This document shows positions 7,923-16,321 of a DNA stretch of 35,098 nt, piece by piece. Origin of the DNA: JANRKT01 sp033763355 (lineage in GTDB: Bacteria > Bacteroidota > Bacteroidia > Chitinophagales > Chitinophagaceae); assembly GCA_033763355.1 (NCBI GenBank), contig JANRKT010000334.1:1-35098 (forward strand), in the 5' to 3' direction. Below the pieces are notes generated by a model, which saw only the letters and a list, made by a program, of their open reading frames with translations, was not told the DNA's origin and searched no databases. Position 1 is the stretch's first letter, and the number at the start of each line of letters is the position of its first letter. The position numbers were made by a program, and so were the translations under genes.

Positions 7923-8504
7923 ATGACGGAAGAGGCGATGCTTTATGGCTGTTTACATAACGATGCTGTTTCGCAGCAGGAGTTGTACAACAGGTTCAGC
8001 CCTAAAATGCTGTCTGTTTGTTACCGGTACGCTAAAAGCCGTGAAGACGCCGAGGACATGCTGCAGGAAGGTTTCATTAAGATCTTTACACAAATACACC
8101 AGTTTCAGAGCCGCGGGGCACTGGAGGGATGGGTGAGAAAAATTGTGGTGCATACCTGTATCAACAACCTGAAAAAAAATAAAAAGTTTTCCGAAAGTGT
8201 TGATATAATTCATGCAACAGGCATACAGGTAAAAGAAGAAAACATTCCTTCCATTTTGCAGGCCAAGCAGGTAATTGAATGTATCCGTATGCTGCCTCTT
8301 GGTTACCGAACAGTTTTAAACCTGTACGCTATTGAAGGATACTCTCATAAGGAAATTGCAGCCATGCTGGATATTGAAGAAAGCACCAGCAGGTCGCAAT
8401 ACACCCGGGCAAAAGCAATGCTTGAAGATATCCTCCTGAAGAAAAATATCCTTCAAAAGCCAAGGGAAAGAACAGAATGGATGGAAGCTGTAAAATCCAA
8501 TTAA
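7923..8504 (+). CDS. ECF-type RNA polymerase sigma-70 factor
   Basis: 193 residues. Region 2 is visible as ELYNRFSPKMLSVCYRYAKS and EDAEDMLQEGFIKIF, with the Asp-rich -10-recognition helix; WVRKIVVHTCINNLKK closes it. Region 4 is the helix-turn-helix LPLGYRTVLNLYAIEGYSHK then EIAAMLDIEESTSRSQYTRA. Regions 1 and 3 are absent, as in ECF factors. The next gene, 49 nt downstream and probably co-transcribed, encodes a membrane-tethered protein with a short cytoplasmic tail that could sequester this sigma factor. A weak TAATTTAC element lies at 7896-7903. Regulon unknown; envelope functions are the usual targets in this phylum. Confidence 0.95.
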   Translation: MTEEAMLYGCLHNDAVSQQELYNRFSPKMLSVCYRYAKSREDAEDMLQEGFIKIFTQIHQFQSRGALEGWVRKIVVHTCINNLKKNKKFSESVDIIHATGIQVKEENIPSILQAKQVIECIRMLPLGYRTVLNLYAIEGYSHKEIAAMLDIEESTSRSQYTRAKAMLEDILLKKNILQKPRERTEWMEAVKSN

Positions 8505-8553
8505 TCCAAACGATGCAAAACATAAAAATGATTGCAACTTTTAAGAACTGTTT

Positions 8554-9927
8554 ATGGAGCGAAATTTTTATAATGAGGATTTTGAAGGATTCTTAAAGGA
8601 TAAAGCTGACCAGCACCGGCTATACCCCTCAGAGAAAATCTGGAAAAACATTCACCGGCAACTGCACCCCCGCCGGGAATGGCCTTATATAATCGGTGCT
8701 TTATTGCTCCTTCTACTTGGCGTTGCAAGCAAATATTATATGGATGGTGATGAACCCGGTAACAGCGCAACAGTTTCCGCTAATAATGCTAATAATATTG
8801 CTTCTCCAAATGAGCCTGCCGGTACAACTAACAGCAGTGCATCTGACAATTCAATAACGCCTGGCAAAAAAGACAACAGGCCTTTATCAGTTATTTCTTC
8901 ACGTGGAATAAATAATAATGAACCCCTGAGCCTGTCTTTTGCTCCCGGCAGCAGAAATGAAATTTCTGCTCTTGTTATTTCAGGCCCGGCAGGGCAAAGC
9001 ACAGGGTTGTTTGCAATTGAAAAGAGGAATATCCCTTTCAGTGATTTGATTCCTCTTTATTCCATTAAAAAAATTAATGCTGCTGATATAAGTATAAGCC
9101 AACCCTCTTCTTTACCCGCAGAAATAAATGAAATGATGCAACGGCAACATGCCGATCCTTCATCAGCTATTGTTCTGAGGCCGGGTAAAAAAGAAAGGAT
9201 TGAATGGCAGTTTTATTTTACCCCAACTGTAAGTTACAGGACGCTTAACGGTAAAGCAACCAAAGCCCCCTATTCATACAACGGCATTGTTTACAGCACA
9301 AGCCCGGGCTTTCCACAAAATGTTGATGATGCAGTAACCCATAAGCCTTCCATAGGCATGGAGTTGGGTATGGCCATGCTGTATAATGTAAATAAAAAAT
9401 TAAGGGTAAAAGCAGGCATGCAGTTCAACTACAGCCAGTACCTTATTAATGCATATAATTATGTGCCCGAAATAGCCCCATACGGTTCCAGCAGAAACGG
9501 GTTCAGGTCCGATACCATTAATGTTATTTCACATTACCGCAATTTCAATGGCTTTACCCAAACCTGGCTCAGAAATGAAAGGCTGATGATTTCTTTACCT
9601 GTTGGTGCTGAGTGGACTGTAGCCGGCAAAGGAAGGGTTCAGTTTAATGTTGCCGCCACCATTCAGCCTACATACAATTTAACCAACAGGGCTTACCTCG
9701 TATCAACCAACTTAAAGAATTATGCAGAGGAGCCATCGCTTTACCGGAAATGGAATGTGAATTCAGCCCTTGAAACCTTCCTTACCATAAATACGGGAAC
9801 AGTAAAATGGTCTGTGGGCCCACAGTTCCGTTACCAGTTGTTATCAAGTTATAAAAACAATTATCCCATTAAAGAATACCTTTTTGATGCGGGCTTTAAA
9901 GTAGGTGTAAATAAAACATTGAAATAA
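8554..9927 (+). CDS. Membrane-tethered outer-membrane-type protein, putative anti-sigma partner
   Basis: 457 residues with three parts. Residues 1-42 are a short cytoplasmic tail (FEGFLKDKADQHRLYPSEK...IWKNIHRQLHPRREW) ending in basic residues. Residues 43-60 are one transmembrane helix (PYIIGALLLLLLGVASKYY). Residues 61 to about 210 are a low-complexity Asn/Ser-rich linker, and about 215-457 are alternating amphipathic strands typical of an outer membrane barrel (IEWQFYFTPTVSYRTLN, LGMAMLYNVNKKLRVKAGMQ, VKWSVGPQFRYQLL). There is no cleavable signal peptide. Similar tails with F-L-K-x-K-A-D-Q...L-Y-P-S...W...L-H-x-R-R-x-W occur, as I recall, in Bacteroidota proteins beside ECF sigma genes. 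An anti-sigma role for the tail is inference from topology and neighbourhood. Confidence 0.72.
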   Translation: MERNFYNEDFEGFLKDKADQHRLYPSEKIWKNIHRQLHPRREWPYIIGALLLLLLGVASKYYMDGDEPGNSATVSANNANNIASPNEPAGTTNSSASDNSITPGKKDNRPLSVISSRGINNNEPLSLSFAPGSRNEISALVISGPAGQSTGLFAIEKRNIPFSDLIPLYSIKKINAADISISQPSSLPAEINEMMQRQHADPSSAIVLRPGKKERIEWQFYFTPTVSYRTLNGKATKAPYSYNGIVYSTSPGFPQNVDDAVTHKPSIGMELGMAMLYNVNKKLRVKAGMQFNYSQYLINAYNYVPEIAPYGSSRNGFRSDTINVISHYRNFNGFTQTWLRNERLMISLPVGAEWTVAGKGRVQFNVAATIQPTYNLTNRAYLVSTNLKNYAEEPSLYRKWNVNSALETFLTINTGTVKWSVGPQFRYQLLSSYKNNYPIKEYLFDAGFKVGVNKTLK

Positions 9928-9953
9928 ATAACGTTAAGTGAGTTCTCATTTGT

Positions 9954-9988
9954 AAGCCACTGCACAACCAGCCGCAGTGGCTTTTTTA
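9954..9988 (+). terminator. Intrinsic terminator after sigma/tethered-barrel operon
   Basis: Perfect 10-bp stem (9954-9963 with 9974-9983), 10-nt loop, T-run 9982-9987. It closes the sigma factor operon before the lipoprotein gene. Confidence 0.88.
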
Positions 9989-10013
9989 TACTTTCCCTTT
10001 TTCTCATTTTCCA

Positions 10014-10021
10014 TAATTTTA
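10014..10021 (+). promoter_or_regulatory. Promoter-like box TAATTTTA ahead of lipoprotein gene
   Basis: Five of six fixed positions of TAnnTTTG match; only 4 nt separate it from the ATG. It lies just after the terminator, where a new promoter is expected. Confidence 0.4.
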
Positions 10022-10025
10022 CCCC

Positions 10026-10607
10026 ATGAAGCTTACCGTTACATACCTATCCGTGCTGGTACTTTTTTATTTTAACTCATGCAACAACTCCGGCTCCGTA
10101 ACTGAAAGCGAAACCACCGGTAAAGATGAAATATTTTACCCCATTACATCCTTTATCAAACAACAGGTTTCCCTTGTAGATTCCCTTCCGCTGGCTGTTT
10201 TTAAATACACAACGGTAAATGGCCGCACCGATTCAGCAATAGTTTCCAAAGAGGATTTCAAAAAAGCTGCTGCCCGTTTTTTATATCCCGACATCAGCGA
10301 CCCCTCTCTGAAAGAATCTTACGAGGAAACCACTTTTTTAGACGCAACCATAAATACAGTAACCATTACATATAACGCCAAAGACAAGGATGCCGAAATA
10401 CGAAAAGCCGACGTGTTGATTAACCCTGAAAACGACAAAGTAAAAAACATTTATATTGAAAAACATACCGAACGCAATGACAGCTCAGTTACCCATAAAT
10501 TGCTGTGGAAAGCCAACAGGAATTTCCAGGTTATTTCAATTATCAGCACACCAGGCAAACCTGAAATGGTGAGGCAGGAAAAATATGTATGGGATTTTGA
10601 CAATTAA
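10026..10607 (+). CDS. Putative lipoprotein of unknown function
   Basis: 193 residues with a lipoprotein-type signal (MKLTVTYLSVLVLFYFNSC, lipidated Cys19) followed by an Asn/Ser/Glu-rich tether. The mature part has YPITSFIKQQVSLVDSLPLA, then KEDFKKAAARFLYPDISD, and beta-rich segments INTVTITYNAKDKDAEIRKA and VKNIYIEKHTERNDSS, ending PGKPEMVRQEKYVWDF. No catalytic motif is apparent. Bounded upstream by a terminator and downstream by uvrC, whose -7 box lies in the 41-nt gap, so it is probably monocistronic. The alternating strands suggest a small binding or structural domain. Family not recognised. Confidence 0.75.
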   Translation: MKLTVTYLSVLVLFYFNSCNNSGSVTESETTGKDEIFYPITSFIKQQVSLVDSLPLAVFKYTTVNGRTDSAIVSKEDFKKAAARFLYPDISDPSLKESYEETTFLDATINTVTITYNAKDKDAEIRKADVLINPENDKVKNIYIEKHTERNDSSVTHKLLWKANRNFQVISIISTPGKPEMVRQEKYVWDFDN

Positions 10608-10628
10608 AGTACTCTCCCGTCCTGTCCT

Positions 10629-10636
10629 TAATTTTG
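10629..10636 (+). promoter_or_regulatory. -7 promoter box TAATTTTG for uvrC
   Basis: Exact TAnnTTTG match 12 nt before the uvrC ATG at 10649. The TTG within it is in frame with uvrC and could be miscalled as its start codon. Confidence 0.55.
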
Positions 10637-10648
10637 CTGCATTGCAAT

Positions 10649-12448
10649 ATGAAGCCTGAAGAATTTCAACTGATTTCAGCCACCATACCGCATGACCCCG
10701 GCATATACAAATACTATGATGCGGGGGATGAACTGCTTTATGTAGGTAAAGCAAAAAACCTGCGCAAACGTGTAAGTTCTTATTTCAGCAAAACCTTTAC
10801 CAATTATAAAACACATGAACTGGTCCAGCGCATCCACCACATTGAGTTTACCATTGTAAATTCCGAACAGGATGCTTTCCTTCTTGAAAATTCATTAATT
10901 AAAGAGTTTCAGCCCCGCTTTAATATTAACCTGAAAGACGATAAAAGTTTCCCTTTTATTGTTATTAAGAACGAGCCCTTCCCGAGGGTGTTTCTCACCC
11001 GCCGGAAAATTGAAGACGGGTCTGAGTACCTCGGCCCATATACATCAGTTGGTAAAGTACGCGACCTGCTCAATTTCATCAGGCAGAACATCCAGTTGCG
11101 CAACTGCAAACTCAACTTAACTGACAATAACATCAATAAGAGAAAATTCAAGGTTTGTCTTGAATACCACCTGGGAAACTGTAAAGGCCCCTGTGAAGGT
11201 TTACAGGATAAAGAAGATTACAACGAAGACCTGAAGCTATTAAAAAATCTTTTGAAAGGCAACCTCAGCCCTGTGATAAAACATTTCCAGGAAGAGATGA
11301 AGGATTACGCAGGTAAAATGCAGTTTGAAAAAGCTGAAATAATCAGAAAAAAGATTGAACACCTCAGGCAATACCAGGTAAAATCCACAATAGTTAACCA
11401 GAAACTTGGGGACCTTGATGTTTTTTCCATTTCAACAGAATCTGATGAAGCATGGGTAAATTACCTGAAAGTACAGAACGGTACCATTGTCGACAGCCAG
11501 ACCATTGTGCTTGAAAAAAAATTAGATGAGTCAGTGCAGGAAATGCTCTCGTTTGCTGTGCCCCGTTTAAGGCAAACATTCAACAGCCAGTCTGCTGAAA
11601 TTATAGTCCCTTTTGAAATTGATTTACCGGAAGAAAATATTACAGTTACCGTGCCCAGGGCAGGAGATAAAAAGAAATTGCTGGAACTGTCTGAAAAGAA
11701 CGTAAACTATTTTATTGAAGAACTGAAAAGAAAGAAAGCGCTTAAGCTTGACCAGAAAAAAGACAGCCATGAAGTGCTTGAACAACTAATGGCTGATATG
11801 AGCTTACCCGAATTGCCGGTTCACATAGAATGTTTTGACAATTCCAATTTCCAGGGGAGCTATCCCATATCAGCAATGGTGTGCTTCAGGGATGGAAAGC
11901 CAAGTAAAAAGGATTACAGGCATTACAATGTAAAAACAGTTAAGGGCATCAATGATTTTGCCACCATGAAGGAAGTGGTGCACCGCCGCTACAAAAGGTT
12001 AACAGAAGAAAAACAGGATTTGCCCCAATTGGTAATAATAGACGGTGGCAAAGGCCAGTTGGGTGCAGCACTGGAAAGCATCAATGAGTTAGGATTAACG
12101 GGGAAAATGACGGTAGTGGGGCTTGCAAAAAATGAGGAGGAGATATTCTATGCCGGGGACAAGGAACCTTTAAAATTATCCTATAACAGTTCCTCCCTTA
12201 AATTAATCCGCTATATCAGGGATGAAGTACACCGCTTCGGTATAACCTTTCACCGCCGAAAACGCAGCAAAGGCAGCTTTAAAAATGAACTGGAGGAAAT
12301 AAAGGGTATTGGCCAAAACACAACTGACCTGCTGCTGAAAACATTCAAATCAGTAAAAAATATTTCAGCGGCTGCCAAAGAAGAACTGGCAGATTATGTG
12401 GGCGAAGCAAAAGCCGCATTGGTCTGGAACCACTTCCACAACTCATAA
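10649..12448 (+). CDS. uvrC: Excinuclease ABC subunit C
   Basis: 599 residues from the ATG at 10649. It makes the two incisions in nucleotide excision repair with UvrB. Domains in order: GIY-YIG nuclease (PGIY at 17-20, LYVGKAKNLRKRVSSYF around 30-46); a four-cysteine iron-sulfur-type region (RNCK, FKVCLEYHLGNCKGPCEG); a UVR/UvrB-binding helix pair (KMQFEKAEIIRKKIEHLR); the RNase H-like nuclease (IECFDNSNFQGSYPISAMV, LPQLVIIDGGKGQLGAAL); and C-terminal helix-hairpin-helix (LEEIKGIGQNTTDLLLKTF). An in-frame TTG at 10634 would add five residues but it belongs to the -7 promoter box, so ATG is chosen. Probably transcribed alone and ends at a strong terminator. Confidence 0.97.
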   Translation: MKPEEFQLISATIPHDPGIYKYYDAGDELLYVGKAKNLRKRVSSYFSKTFTNYKTHELVQRIHHIEFTIVNSEQDAFLLENSLIKEFQPRFNINLKDDKSFPFIVIKNEPFPRVFLTRRKIEDGSEYLGPYTSVGKVRDLLNFIRQNIQLRNCKLNLTDNNINKRKFKVCLEYHLGNCKGPCEGLQDKEDYNEDLKLLKNLLKGNLSPVIKHFQEEMKDYAGKMQFEKAEIIRKKIEHLRQYQVKSTIVNQKLGDLDVFSISTESDEAWVNYLKVQNGTIVDSQTIVLEKKLDESVQEMLSFAVPRLRQTFNSQSAEIIVPFEIDLPEENITVTVPRAGDKKKLLELSEKNVNYFIEELKRKKALKLDQKKDSHEVLEQLMADMSLPELPVHIECFDNSNFQGSYPISAMVCFRDGKPSKKDYRHYNVKTVKGINDFATMKEVVHRRYKRLTEEKQDLPQLVIIDGGKGQLGAALESINELGLTGKMTVVGLAKNEEEIFYAGDKEPLKLSYNSSSLKLIRYIRDEVHRFGITFHRRKRSKGSFKNELEEIKGIGQNTTDLLLKTFKSVKNISAAAKEELADYVGEAKAALVWNHFHNS

Positions 12449-12489
12449 TATCTGCATTATCGGATAATGCGGTCTCTTCAAATAAAAAA

Positions 12490-12520
12490 GGGGCTGGATA
12501 GAAATCCGGCCCCGTTTTTA
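12490..12520 (+). terminator. Terminator downstream of uvrC
   Basis: 10-bp stem (12490-12499 with 12504-12513, one G-T pair), AGAA loop, then GTTTTTA. An A-rich run on the other flank makes it potentially bidirectional, serving also as backup for the opposing gld operon. Confidence 0.88.
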
Positions 12521-12678
12521 AAATCCAATATCCTATGAAAAACCATAGTAAAGATACACCTGCAGGCACATATTACCATAGCATTACATGAGTATTTTTC
12601 AACATTTAACGGGGGTATAGAACAGGTTTTGGGGACAGAAGTTCGCTAAATCAATTTAGTATGCTGGTATAGAAAAAC

Positions 12679-12710
12679 AAAAGGGAGCAGCTTTAAGGCT
12701 ACTCCCTTTT
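12679..12710 (-). terminator. Terminator of the gldKLMN operon
   Basis: Stem AAAAGGGAG paired with CTCCCTTTT plus an inner AGC/GCT extension after one mismatch; on the minus strand it is followed by TTTGTTTTT. It lies 19 nt past the gldN stop. The remaining part of this 280-nt convergent gap (12449-12728) shows no gene. Confidence 0.8.
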
Positions 12711-12728
12711 AAAAAACTTTTCCGGTTA

Positions 12729-13766
12729 TTAATAAGACCAGAGGTCTTGCTCGAAATTGAAGATTTTGTCTTTGATGTTATCCCCTTCAAGCAGGCGTAA
12801 AATATCATCTTTAATGTACCCTTTAATGAACATGTCATAAGGATTCTCAATAGTTGACTTTACAATATAACTGCTGAAAAAGCGGCTTTCAAACAATTCT
12901 TCCCAGCTCATTCGGGCGCCAAAGTTCTTGCCATTGTACACTTCATACTTGGCAAGTATCGGACGCAGGTCAGGATAATACACCCAGAATATTGGCGATT
13001 CACCAAGTATCTGGCCTGTAGCATCATCAACATATGTTTTAATGGGGGCTATACCAAGGATGCGGGCATACATACGGGATGATTCCTTATCAAATACCCA
13101 CTCTTCTTTAATTCTGAATTTTACAATATCATCAGGGTTGAATTCCCTGCAGATAATAGTATCCTTCATATATCCTCTGGAACCTGTAGGATCTTTTGCC
13201 CAGTCAATAACTGAAGTAGTGTCGCATTTTCCTGCAATTGTTGACCCGATTTTATCAACAGGCATTGGTGTTGTAAAACGGTCGTCTATAGTCGGGTCAA
13301 AAGCGCTTACTTCTCCTGTACGTATGGCATTTAAAAGAATGGCAACAAAACGCTGGTTACCGTTATCTTCATCAGCTTTATAACGAAAAGCAAGGTTCAT
13401 CTTTTCACGGATGTCTATTTCTCTCCATACCCTTTCCCTGTACCATGCATCGTCTTCACGGATATGTTCATAAGCCAGTGGTGTCCTTTCTTTAACCAGG
13501 TTGCGTTCAATGATGGCATCGTTCCGTAATGATTTACGGGGTGTATCAATCAGCAACGGGTCTTTTTTTACCACTACCGGCTGAACAGTATCCTTAGGCG
13601 CTGCACTCAGGTTGGCATTGGCCACATTGGTATTTGTTTTTTTGGTAGTGGTTTTTTTGGCAGTCGTCTTGCGGGTGGTTTTTTTCCGCGTTTGGGCGTC
13701 TGCCACATTCACCGCCAGGCCAAATGCCGCCAGCAACAGAACATATTTCGCAAATCTTAATTTCAT
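12729..13766 (-). CDS. gldN: Gliding motility / type IX secretion protein GldN
   Basis: 345 residues from the ATG at 13766; an in-frame TTG at 13805 is rejected because the ATG opens a perfect signal peptide (MKLRFAKYVLLLAAFGLAVN...ADAQ). GldN (PorN) is periplasmic and forms, with lipoprotein GldK, the ring under the outer membrane of the T9SS. Recognisable blocks: REDDAWYRERVWREIDIREK, MNLAFRYKADEDNGNQRF, VEWVFDKESSRMYARILGIA-like segment (EEWVFDKESSRMYARILGIA), FWVYYPDLRPILAKYEVYN and MFIKGYIKDDILRLLEGDNI. A Lys/Thr/Arg-rich low-complexity linker occupies about residues 26-46, just after signal cleavage. Last gene of gldK-L-M-N, 55 nt after gldM, followed by a terminator. Confidence 0.95.
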   Translation of the reverse strand: MKLRFAKYVLLLAAFGLAVNVADAQTRKKTTRKTTAKKTTTKKTNTNVANANLSAAPKDTVQPVVVKKDPLLIDTPRKSLRNDAIIERNLVKERTPLAYEHIREDDAWYRERVWREIDIREKMNLAFRYKADEDNGNQRFVAILLNAIRTGEVSAFDPTIDDRFTTPMPVDKIGSTIAGKCDTTSVIDWAKDPTGSRGYMKDTIICREFNPDDIVKFRIKEEWVFDKESSRMYARILGIAPIKTYVDDATGQILGESPIFWVYYPDLRPILAKYEVYNGKNFGARMSWEELFESRFFSSYIVKSTIENPYDMFIKGYIKDDILRLLEGDNIKDKIFNFEQDLWSY

Positions 13767-13821
13767 GGTCAGAAATTTACAGTAAAATAAACGATTCTCT
13801 TTCAACCGATATTGTTAAAGC

Positions 13822-15354
13822 CTACTTCAGGCTATATGATAAACTACCACTTAAAGTACGTGCACCTTCGGGGCCTTTTACCCTGATATCTGTAATAACC
13901 ACCAATGCTCCCGGCCTTAATTTATTTACCTGTGCCTGGGCGCTTGTCCACCGGGGGCCATTGATAGCTACAGGAACATAATCAGGATTATCAGGACTAA
14001 CAATTCCGATATTGTAGCTGAGTACTTCAAAAGGATAATCAAATTCTGAATCTTCCAGCTTGGTAATAACGCCACCCATTGCTTTAAACTGTGCTGACTG
14101 AACTGCACCTGGCTTAAGGTTACCTACATATGCAGCAGGGTTGGGCAGTTTCTTTACACGGAAACCGACTTTACCAGCAGATTTACCTTCAACCAATACT
14201 GTAACGGTATGATCCCCGGTTGAACCAGGGCTGGGAACAGCCACATATTTGTTACCACTAACTTTTTTAATTGAGCCGCCGGTAAACTGTGCATTTACTT
14301 TTTCACTACCTGCACCTGCAGTAATAGTTAACGGGTTTTCAACTCCAATATACAGCACATTCATTTTATCTGGGGATACGGCAACACCCGCTGGTGTACC
14401 TACAGTATATTCAATAACCTTATCAATGACTTCTGTTTTTCCAGAATTTGGATTCAGGTATTGAACTTTTACCGTCATCTTACGTGTACCTGAACCACCA
14501 ACATTAAACTTGGTTTCAGCAACACCATTTTCATTTACTGCCACAGGTCTTCCATCAATAGTAACTGTGGGTTTGACAGCTGCATTGAATGCCCCCAAAC
14601 CAGCTTTTACTTCCATTTGCTCGCCGGGCATTAAATAAGTAGAAGTGGTACTTACTAATGGCTCAAACTTATCAAGGGTGTATATTACACCGCTGATTTT
14701 TTTCAAGCAAAAAGACGCAACCTTATTTTCTGTATTTTTTACGTCGTTCTGAAATTTACTGAGAATAGTTACAGCCGCAATAGAAGGGGTCATATGAAAA
14801 TATGCTGAACTCCAGGTTTGACTGGTGCTGCCGGTAGTTGACTTTGGAGCTTCAGTATTAATCGGCAAATTATTGGCAAATTCACTTTTAATAGCAGGAT
14901 CAATAGCAAGGATATCTTTTTTGTATTGGTCCAGCGCATTGCGCAATTTTTCACCTTCGCCTTCCGTATCCATGATACGGGTAGGAGACTCCAGGTTGTT
15001 GTACCAGCCAGTTGAATCAGACTGCCCCGGTTCATATCCGCTTGTTTTTTTAACCCTTTCCTTCAGGCTTTCAATGTATGCAGAAAGCTTTTCGGTAAGA
15101 GTTTTTACCTGAGCTGCTTTGGGCTGCCAGATTGATGCATTCTCCTTTGTCTTTGGGTCTTCCAGACTTTTTTGTAGGCTAGTATACACATCGCCGGATG
15201 CAAGGGTTAATGTATTATTTGATTTGGTTAAACTATTTTCAACCGTTACGAAGGCATTGATGATCTCGGCAGAGACGTTAAGCGCCAGCAGTGCGGTGAG
15301 CACCAGGTACATCATATTGATCATCTTTTGCCGGGGCTCTTTAGGTAAAGCCAT
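13822..15354 (-). CDS. gldM: Gliding motility / type IX secretion motor protein GldM
   Basis: 510 residues. GldM (PorM) spans the periplasm and with GldL forms the proton-driven inner-membrane motor of the T9SS. The N-terminus is characteristic: MALPKEPRQKMINMMYLVLT followed by a helix with ALNVSAEIINAF; the basic residue Arg8 precedes the single transmembrane helix (about 12-32). Then come a helical domain (residues 35-220) and three beta-sandwich domains, e.g. YLMPGEQMEVKAGLGAFNAA, GTRKMTVKVQYLNPNSGKTE, PDKMNVLYIGVENPLTI, and the final domain around NPAAYVGNLKPGAVQSAQF, thought to contact GldK/GldN. Gap of 67 nt to gldL. Length and order agree with the known operon. Confidence 0.97.
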   Translation of the reverse strand: MALPKEPRQKMINMMYLVLTALLALNVSAEIINAFVTVENSLTKSNNTLTLASGDVYTSLQKSLEDPKTKENASIWQPKAAQVKTLTEKLSAYIESLKERVKKTSGYEPGQSDSTGWYNNLESPTRIMDTEGEGEKLRNALDQYKKDILAIDPAIKSEFANNLPINTEAPKSTTGSTSQTWSSAYFHMTPSIAAVTILSKFQNDVKNTENKVASFCLKKISGVIYTLDKFEPLVSTTSTYLMPGEQMEVKAGLGAFNAAVKPTVTIDGRPVAVNENGVAETKFNVGGSGTRKMTVKVQYLNPNSGKTEVIDKVIEYTVGTPAGVAVSPDKMNVLYIGVENPLTITAGAGSEKVNAQFTGGSIKKVSGNKYVAVPSPGSTGDHTVTVLVEGKSAGKVGFRVKKLPNPAAYVGNLKPGAVQSAQFKAMGGVITKLEDSEFDYPFEVLSYNIGIVSPDNPDYVPVAINGPRWTSAQAQVNKLRPGALVVITDIRVKGPEGARTLSGSLSYSLK

Positions 15355-15421
15355 GATGCTATGGATTTAAAAATTTAGAATTAGGGTTTTCCACTTTACA
15401 TTTAAATGAACTTTACCGCTG

Positions 15422-16180
15422 TTAACGGCCCTGCATAGCTGAAAGCATGTTGCCATACACCTGGTTCAAATTACCGAGGTTGCGTGCCAGCAATGCAATC
15501 TGCTCCTGGGTTTTCTTGGCGTCATCTACGCTGCCCTGCATGGTTTGTGAAGCCAGCACCAGGTTGCTGTAAAAGCTGTTCATCGCCTTCAGGTGATTGT
15601 TGGTATCCTGCAGTTCCAGTTCATAAATGGTGTTCAGCGAACCAAGGTTTTTGGTTAAAGTCTGAACCTGTTCATGAAAATGGCGTGTACTGTCAGCAGC
15701 ATCATTAAAATGTTTTACCGTATTTGCTGCACTTGCATAAGCCTCCTTCATGGTGCCCAGTGCGGTTGCAGCTTCTTTGGTTTTATGGGTGTATTCTGCT
15801 GTTGCGGACGTCATATCGGCAATGTCGCTCATCTTCTCAATCGTAGTACCGAACTTCTGGAAATTATCGCTCAACCGCTTCATATTTGCAGGGTTGATTT
15901 CTGCTTCCTGCAGCATTTTATCCATTGATTGCAGGGCGGGGTTGCCTGATGCAGTCATTTTAGGTAATGCTTCAGCAAGTTTTGCCATTTCCTGTCCCGG
16001 AGGGGGTAAGAATGCATATACCACGAAGATAGCAGCCTCAGTTAAGAGACCTACGGTGAGCATAAAGTCAGCAAATGGCTTGTGCAGGATCTTTGCCCAT
16101 GCACCGAAGATAACCACCGCTGCTCCCACGCACACTACAACGTTTACAAGTCTTTCTGTTGATTTTGATGTACCTGCCAT
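15422..16180 (-). CDS. gldL: Gliding motility / type IX secretion motor protein GldL
   Basis: 252 residues. GldL is the inner-membrane stator-like partner of GldM. Two transmembrane helices lie at about 11-29 and 38-57, and the second carries Glu48 in LTVGLLTEAAIFVVYAF, at the position of the membrane-embedded glutamate implicated in proton coupling in Flavobacterium GldL. Lys30 follows helix 1 (GAWAKILHKPFADF). After the helices is LPPPGQE and a long cytoplasmic coiled-coil-prone region (about residues 85-245, many Asn/Gln/Thr/Met), ending NLNQVYGNMLSAMQGR. Separated from gldK by 141 nt containing a perfect inverted repeat, and from gldM by 67 nt. Confidence 0.96.
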   Translation of the reverse strand: MAGTSKSTERLVNVVVCVGAAVVIFGAWAKILHKPFADFMLTVGLLTEAAIFVVYAFLPPPGQEMAKLAEALPKMTASGNPALQSMDKMLQEAEINPANMKRLSDNFQKFGTTIEKMSDIADMTSATAEYTHKTKEAATALGTMKEAYASAANTVKHFNDAADSTRHFHEQVQTLTKNLGSLNTIYELELQDTNNHLKAMNSFYSNLVLASQTMQGSVDDAKKTQEQIALLARNLGNLNQVYGNMLSAMQGR

Positions 16181-16226
16181 AATAGATGATTTTTGGATTT
16201 TTTGGAATTTATCTTTCAGGGAATAA

Positions 16227-16261
16227 CATGCTTTGTAAAGCTTATCACTCTACAAAGCATG
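16227..16261 (-). other. Perfect 11-bp inverted repeat in the gldK-gldL spacer
   Basis: Arms 16227-16237 and 16251-16261 (CATGCTTTGTA and its complement) with a 13-nt loop. It sits 60 nt past the gldK stop and 46 nt before the gldL ATG. No T-run follows on the minus strand, so it is better explained as an mRNA processing/stability or attenuation structure than as a full terminator. Confidence 0.6.
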
Positions 16262-16321
16262 GGGATTAAAATGTTTTGGTGTAAAAAAACGGGACTATGC
16301 TTATCGGTCTGTTGAACAATA

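Noticed and set aside
13767..13805. N-terminal extension of gldN from a TTG
   Set aside because: Would place 13 residues before a textbook signal peptide that begins at the ATG 13766.
15750..16226. Long plus-strand open frame (158 codons) opposite gldL
   Set aside because: It is antisense to a certain gene, has no family motifs, and such frames arise from the codon use of the true gene.
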